Shown one piece after another: positions 5,392 to 8,167 of a stretch of DNA of 8,167 nt. Under the pieces are notes generated by a model. That model saw nothing but the letters and a program-made list of their open reading frames with translations. It did not search any database and was not told where the DNA came from. The translations under genes and the position numbers were made by a program. Source of the DNA: an uncultured Lachnospiraceae bacterium (lineage in GTDB: Bacteria > Bacillota_A > Clostridia > Lachnospirales > Lachnospiraceae); contig USDU01000108.1 of assembly GCA_900553635.1 (NCBI GenBank), forward strand, positions 1 through 8,167. Direction: 5' to 3'. The first letter of the stretch is position 1. Each line of letters begins with the position of its first letter.

Positions 5392-7281
5392 ATGAAAAAA
5401 GGAAAACGTACTTTTGGAAAAATCCTGATGGTTTTGACCCTTGCCTTCTTTTATCTGCCGATCCTGTATATGATTATTTTTTCCTTCAATGCAGGAAAAT
5501 CCCTGACGGCCTTTACCGGCTTTTCCCTGCGCTGGTATCAGCATATGCTGGACTCCAAGGATATGATGGAGGCTCTGTACACCACCTTTACGGTGGCGAT
5601 TATCGCCACACTGATTTCCACGGCAGTGGGAACCGTTTCCGCCATCGGCCTGAGTAAATCAAAGAAAATTCTTCGGGACGTGATGGATCAGGTCAACAAT
5701 TTCCCCATGATGAATCCGGAGATTGTGACGGCTATCGGCTTTATGCTGCTGTTTATTACCTTTAAAATCGAAAAGGGCTACGCCACCATGCTGCTTGCCC
5801 ATATCGCTTTTTGTATTCCCTACGTAATGCTCTCCGTCATGCCGAAGATCCGCTCCCTGGATCCCAACCTGGCAGACGCGGCCATGGACCTGGGCGCTAC
5901 GCCCTGGCAGGCATTGATCCGCGTCATCGTGCCGGAGATTACGCCGGGTATCATTTCCGGCGCGCTGATTGCGTTTACCATGTCGGTAGATGATTTTATC
6001 ATTTCCTATTTTGTAACCGGAGGCGGCGTCAAGAACCTGAGTATCGTGGTCTACACCATGAGCAAGCGGATCAATCCCAGTATCAATGCGGTATCGACGC
6101 TGGTGGTTATCATTATCACCGTTGTGCTGGTGCTGATCAATGTGGTGCCCATGCTGATGGCGAAGCGGCAGAAGAAGGACGAAGTGGGCAGAAGGAGTTT
6201 TGTACTGCCGGGCTGCGCGGTAGCCGCTGTGATTCTCCTGATTTGTCTGGTGAAAATCGGTTCTGCCGGTCAGGATCTTCCCTATGCGGGACAGACCCTG
6301 TCGGTCTATATGCCCGGTGAATATATGGGAGAAAATGTAATTCCGGATTTTGAGAAGGCAACCGGGGCAACTGTCGCCATGGAATACTTCGATTCCAATG
6401 AGCAGATGTATATCAAGGTGGCAAATGAGGAAAACTATGATGTACTGATTCCCAGTGATTATATGATTCAGCGTCTGATGGACGAGGGTTATCTGCAGAA
6501 GCTGAAGCCGGAGCTTTTGACCTGTATGGACGAGATCACCGATTCGGTGAAGCATCCGGCCTTCGATCCGGACGACGCGTATTCCGTATCCTACTTCTGG
6601 GGAACCGTAGGTATCGTATACGATAAAACCAAGGTAAGCGAGGAGGATCTGGAGCGGGAGGGCTTCAATATTTTCAAGGATACCAAGTACCGGGGAGATA
6701 TCTATCTCTACGATTCCGAGCGGGATTCCTTCATGATGGCTCTGAAGGCCCTGGACTATTCCATGAATACAGAAAATGAGGCGGAGCTTCAGGAAGCTTA
6801 TCAGTGGCTGGTGGAGTGCGTCCAGACCATGAAGCCGGAAATCGTAACCGACGAGGTTATCGACAACATGGCCCAGGGAAGAAAAGCCCTTGCCTTATGC
6901 TATTCCGGCGACGCTGCTTACATTATGGCAGAAAATGAGAACATGGGCTACTACCTGCCGGAGAGCGGAACCAACCTGTGGTACGATTCCATGGTAATTC
7001 CCGCCAACGCGAAAAACGTAGAGCTGGCCCACGAGTTTATCAATTTTGTCACTTCCTATGATTATGCCTATGACAATTCCAGCTATGTAGGTTATACCTC
7101 GCCGAACCAGGAGGTCCTGGACGTGCTGTCCGGAGAAGGCGGCGACTACGAAGGAATCAACGCGTACCTGCCCCGGGTGGGATATCCGAAGGACGAGGTA
7201 TTCGTGTTCAACGACGATACCCGTAAAGTAATCGGCAATCTCTGGAGCAAGGTAAAGATTGCGGCCAGCAATGCCAACTAA
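5392..7281 (+). CDS. potCD: PotC-PotD fusion: permease with tethered polyamine-binding protein
   Basis: One 629-residue protein joins the second permease to the extracellular substrate-binding protein. Residues 1-258 are PotC, with about six membrane segments and the EAA loop ADAAMDLGATPWQALIRVIVPEITPGI (161-187). A basic linker (258-268) leads to a seventh hydrophobic segment (269-287), which would put the C-terminus outside. Residues 300-629 are PotD: FDSNEQMY (333-340), YDVLIPSDYMI (349-359), FDPDDAYSVSYFWGTVGI (391-408), NLWYDSMVIPANAKN (528-542), VGYTSPNQE (566-574). Residues corresponding to the E. coli PotD pocket include Tyr311, Ser355, Tyr357, Tyr504, Trp530, Asp532 and Tyr568. The Trp of the usual YNWxEY start is Pro308 here. 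No lipobox is seen (LLIC has no small residue before Cys), so the anchor is the membrane segment. ATG 5392 has AAGGAGG at 5373-5379; a GTG at 5365 inside potB is rejected. Confidence 0.93.
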   Translation: MKKGKRTFGKILMVLTLAFFYLPILYMIIFSFNAGKSLTAFTGFSLRWYQHMLDSKDMMEALYTTFTVAIIATLISTAVGTVSAIGLSKSKKILRDVMDQVNNFPMMNPEIVTAIGFMLLFITFKIEKGYATMLLAHIAFCIPYVMLSVMPKIRSLDPNLADAAMDLGATPWQALIRVIVPEITPGIISGALIAFTMSVDDFIISYFVTGGGVKNLSIVVYTMSKRINPSINAVSTLVVIIITVVLVLINVVPMLMAKRQKKDEVGRRSFVLPGCAVAAVILLICLVKIGSAGQDLPYAGQTLSVYMPGEYMGENVIPDFEKATGATVAMEYFDSNEQMYIKVANEENYDVLIPSDYMIQRLMDEGYLQKLKPELLTCMDEITDSVKHPAFDPDDAYSVSYFWGTVGIVYDKTKVSEEDLEREGFNIFKDTKYRGDIYLYDSERDSFMMALKALDYSMNTENEAELQEAYQWLVECVQTMKPEIVTDEVIDNMAQGRKALALCYSGDAAYIMAENENMGYYLPESGTNLWYDSMVIPANAKNVELAHEFINFVTSYDYAYDNSSYVGYTSPNQEVLDVLSGEGGDYEGINAYLPRVGYPKDEVFVFNDDTRKVIGNLWSKVKIAASNAN

Positions 7282-7312
7282 AGGAACAGTTTGAAAATAA
7301 AATAGTTCTTCA

Positions 7313-7357
7313 ATAAGAAAAGGCCAGTCTTTTGAAAAGGGACAGGCCTTTTCTTAT
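7313..7357 (+). terminator. intrinsic terminator of the polyamine operon
   Basis: A perfect 13-bp stem, ATAAGAAAAGGCC (7313-7325) with GGCCTTTTCTTAT (7345-7357), closes over an inner AGTC/GACA and CTTTTGAAAAG structure. The T-rich 3' arm (CCTTTTCTTAT) serves as U tract, and the A-rich 5' arm could allow function in both directions. It begins 31 bases after the potCD stop. Confidence 0.88.
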
Positions 7358-7563
7358 GTAAGTACGCCCGACAGCACACGTTACTAACCGGTGTAAGTTT
7401 GGAAGAAAGAGGATGGCATCAAGATGGAGGGACAGCAAGTTGATATTCTTCTTATTATAAAAAAGAAAAGCTAGCTTTTGCAGGATTAAATTCCATAGAG
7501 GGGTGGAATTTAACTTTGCAAGTGAGTTATATAAAAATATGTAACAAAAACGTAAAAAACAGG
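7358..7563. other. AT-rich spacer with two palindromes, no gene seen
   Basis: About 200 bases without a credible reading frame. It holds a 14-bp palindrome AAAAGCTAGCTTTT (7466-7479) and, 6 bases later, a perfect 10-bp hairpin TTAAATTCCA (7486-7495) with TGGAATTTAA (7504-7513), not followed by a T run. Downstream, 7532-7560 is rich in A tracts and abuts the tRNA promoter, where it may act as an UP element. Nothing else is recognised. Confidence 0.5.
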
Positions 7564-7592
7564 TTGACAAACTAAAATCCATCAAGTATAAT
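7564..7592 (+). promoter_or_regulatory. consensus promoter of the tRNA-Ser gene
   Basis: Perfect TTGACA (7564-7569) and perfect TATAAT (7587-7592) with the optimal 17-base spacer. A tracts upstream (7532-7560) resemble an UP element, as expected for a stable-RNA promoter. Transcription would start near 7599-7600, leaving a leader of about 45 bases with a GAAGT/ACTTC pairing (7616-7620/7639-7643) just before the tRNA. Confidence 0.9.
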
Positions 7593-7644
7593 AACCTATG
7601 CGTCGAACTTGACGTGAAGTGAATATCGTAGAAAATGAACTTCA

Positions 7645-7733
7645 GGAGAAATACTCAAGAGGCTGAAGAGGCGCCCCTGCTAAGGGTGTAGGTCGGTAAT
7701 CCCGGCGCGAGGGTTCAAATCCCTCTTTCTCCG
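7645..7733 (+). tRNA. tRNA-Ser (anticodon GCU)
   Basis: All arms of a long-variable-arm tRNA are visible. The acceptor is GGAGAAA (7645-7651) with TTTCTCC (7726-7732) and discriminator G7733. The D stem is CTC/GAG (7654-7656/7668-7670) around AAGAGGCTGAA. The anticodon stem is CGCCC (7672-7676) with GGGTG (7684-7688), and the loop CTGCTAA holds the anticodon GCT at 7679-7681, reading AGC/AGU. The variable arm spans about 7689-7708. The T arm is GAGGG-TTCAAAT-CCCTC (7709-7725). The 3' CCA is not encoded (GTTTC follows), so it must be added enzymatically. Confidence 0.97.
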
Positions 7734-7774
7734 TTTCTTACCAAAAAGAATTTGAAAATTCTTTAAAAAAGTTG

Positions 7775-7803
7775 TTGACAAACGCTTTCGGGCATGGTAA
7801 GAT
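7775..7803 (+). promoter_or_regulatory. rRNA operon promoter P1
   Basis: TTGACA (7775-7780), 17-base spacer, TAAGAT (7798-7803), with an A tract (AAAAAAGTTG) immediately upstream. The predicted start is about G7810 in the context CAAGT. A TCCGCT/AGCGGA hairpin (7812-7817/7824-7829) opens the transcript. The core closely matches P2 downstream. Confidence 0.88.
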
Positions 7804-7884
7804 AAACAAGTTCCGCTTGAGAGAGCGGACACGTTCTTCTGAAAAAGAGCTTCAAAAACTTCTTCAAAAAAGTTAAAAAAGTTC

Positions 7885-7913
7885 TTGACAAGCGAGAATG
7901 AATGTGATAAGAT
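7885..7913 (+). promoter_or_regulatory. rRNA operon promoter P2
   Basis: TTGACA (7885-7890), 17-base spacer, TAAGAT (7908-7913), with A tracts (AAAAAAGTTAAAAAAGTT) upstream. The predicted start is about G7920, again within CAAGT. It lies exactly 110 bases after P1, with the same -10, the same spacing and a similar AAGTTNTTGACAANCG context. Tandem promoters are usual for Firmicute rRNA operons. Confidence 0.9.
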
Positions 7914-7919
7914 AGTCAA

Positions 7920-8105
7920 GTCGCTTCGGTAAGGAACGACAAAGACAACGAAACGAACCTTGATAACTGAACAGTGTAAACCTTGAAAATTCTAAGAGAA
8001 TAATTCAAGAACAGTTCGATTCTTAGTAATAAGAACGAACACCTTTTAACAGTAATACGGGAAAGAAATTGCTAGTTGTGATTTCTGGACCGGATTCAAA
8101 CACTT
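7920..8105 (+). other. 16S rRNA leader with three stem-loops
   Basis: The leader between P2 and mature 16S rRNA contains consecutive hairpins. One is 7982-8009 (CTTGAA/TTCAAG outer and ATTCT/AGAAT inner). The next is 8014-8040 (GTTCG/CGAAC and TTCTTA/TAAGAA around GTAA, one A bulged). The third is 8064-8086 (AGAAAT/ATTTCT). CCTTGATAACTGAACAGTG (7959-7977) recalls the conserved leader segment upstream of 16S in Firmicutes, where antitermination factors act, but no strict boxA is claimed. The strand pairing with the 3' flank of 16S for processing would lie outside the window. Confidence 0.55.

Positions 8106-8167
<62 letters not shown>

Noticed and set aside
6196..6255. Lipoprotein signal (lipobox) at the PotC/PotD junction
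   Set aside because: The only candidate Cys (285) is preceded by LLI without a small residue at -1, so lipidation is not supported.
5659..6555. Long (298-residue) reading frame on the minus strand
   Set aside because: It is a shadow of the PotC-PotD gene. The sequence is His/Gln-rich, with no membrane or domain logic.
7310..7585. 91-residue reading frame on the minus strand in the AT-rich spacer
   Set aside because: The composition is Leu/Phe-rich as expected from AT-rich DNA. It overlaps the terminator and the tRNA promoter and shows no recognisable domain or ribosome site.
7680..7919. 79-residue reading frame on the minus strand with a KRRKRDLNPRAG-like end
   Set aside because: It is antisense to tRNA-Ser and the rRNA promoters. 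Frames of this kind across tRNA genes are a well-known false call, and there is no ribosome binding site.

Overview
The window looks like a chromosomal segment of a Lachnospiraceae (Clostridium cluster XIVa type) gut Firmicute. The evidence is the first ~60 bases of a 16S rRNA with the cluster-typical GGCGGCGTGCTTAACACATG string, strong AGGAGG ribosome binding sites, Firmicute-style promoters, a GTG-started Xre/cupin regulator, and GC-rich third codon positions in the genes against AT-rich spacers near the rRNA operon. The species cannot be named from this sequence. All genes read on the + strand.

Layout. (1) 23-2107 is a purine module: an extended -10 promoter, a ZTP (pfl-type) riboswitch whose P3/pseudoknot strand is also the 5' arm of a terminator, then a PurO-type IMP cyclohydrolase (205-924) and a stand-alone AICAR formyltransferase (929-2107). 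Together the two enzymes do the last two steps of IMP synthesis that bifunctional PurH does in most bacteria. The formyltransferase consumes ZMP, the riboswitch ligand, so the switch should be ON when this substrate accumulates. (2) 2108-2422 is a 315-base spacer with an intrinsic terminator, a 17-bp perfect inverted repeat, a cluster of small hairpins and a good sigma-A promoter. (3) 2423-7281 is a polyamine (spermidine/putrescine-type) ABC uptake operon: Xre/cupin regulator, potA, potB and a potC-potD fusion, with gaps of 0-13 bases, closed by a strong terminator at 7313-7357. (4) 7358-8167 is a stable-RNA region: an AT-rich spacer, a consensus promoter driving tRNA-Ser(GCU), two near-identical rRNA promoters 110 bases apart, a structured leader and the start of 16S rRNA.

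The most unusual feature is in potA. The ATPase is 525 residues instead of roughly 350-380, because about 178 residues are inserted in a beta-hairpin of the C-terminal TOBE domain. The insert contains two degenerate copies of a module resembling the Ig-like repeats of secreted Gram-positive surface proteins, which is unexpected in a cytoplasmic ATPase subunit. The TOBE sequence resumes cleanly after it, so the gene looks intact. The second architectural oddity is the membrane-tethered substrate-binding protein fused to PotC. I found no CRISPR array, transposase or phage gene.
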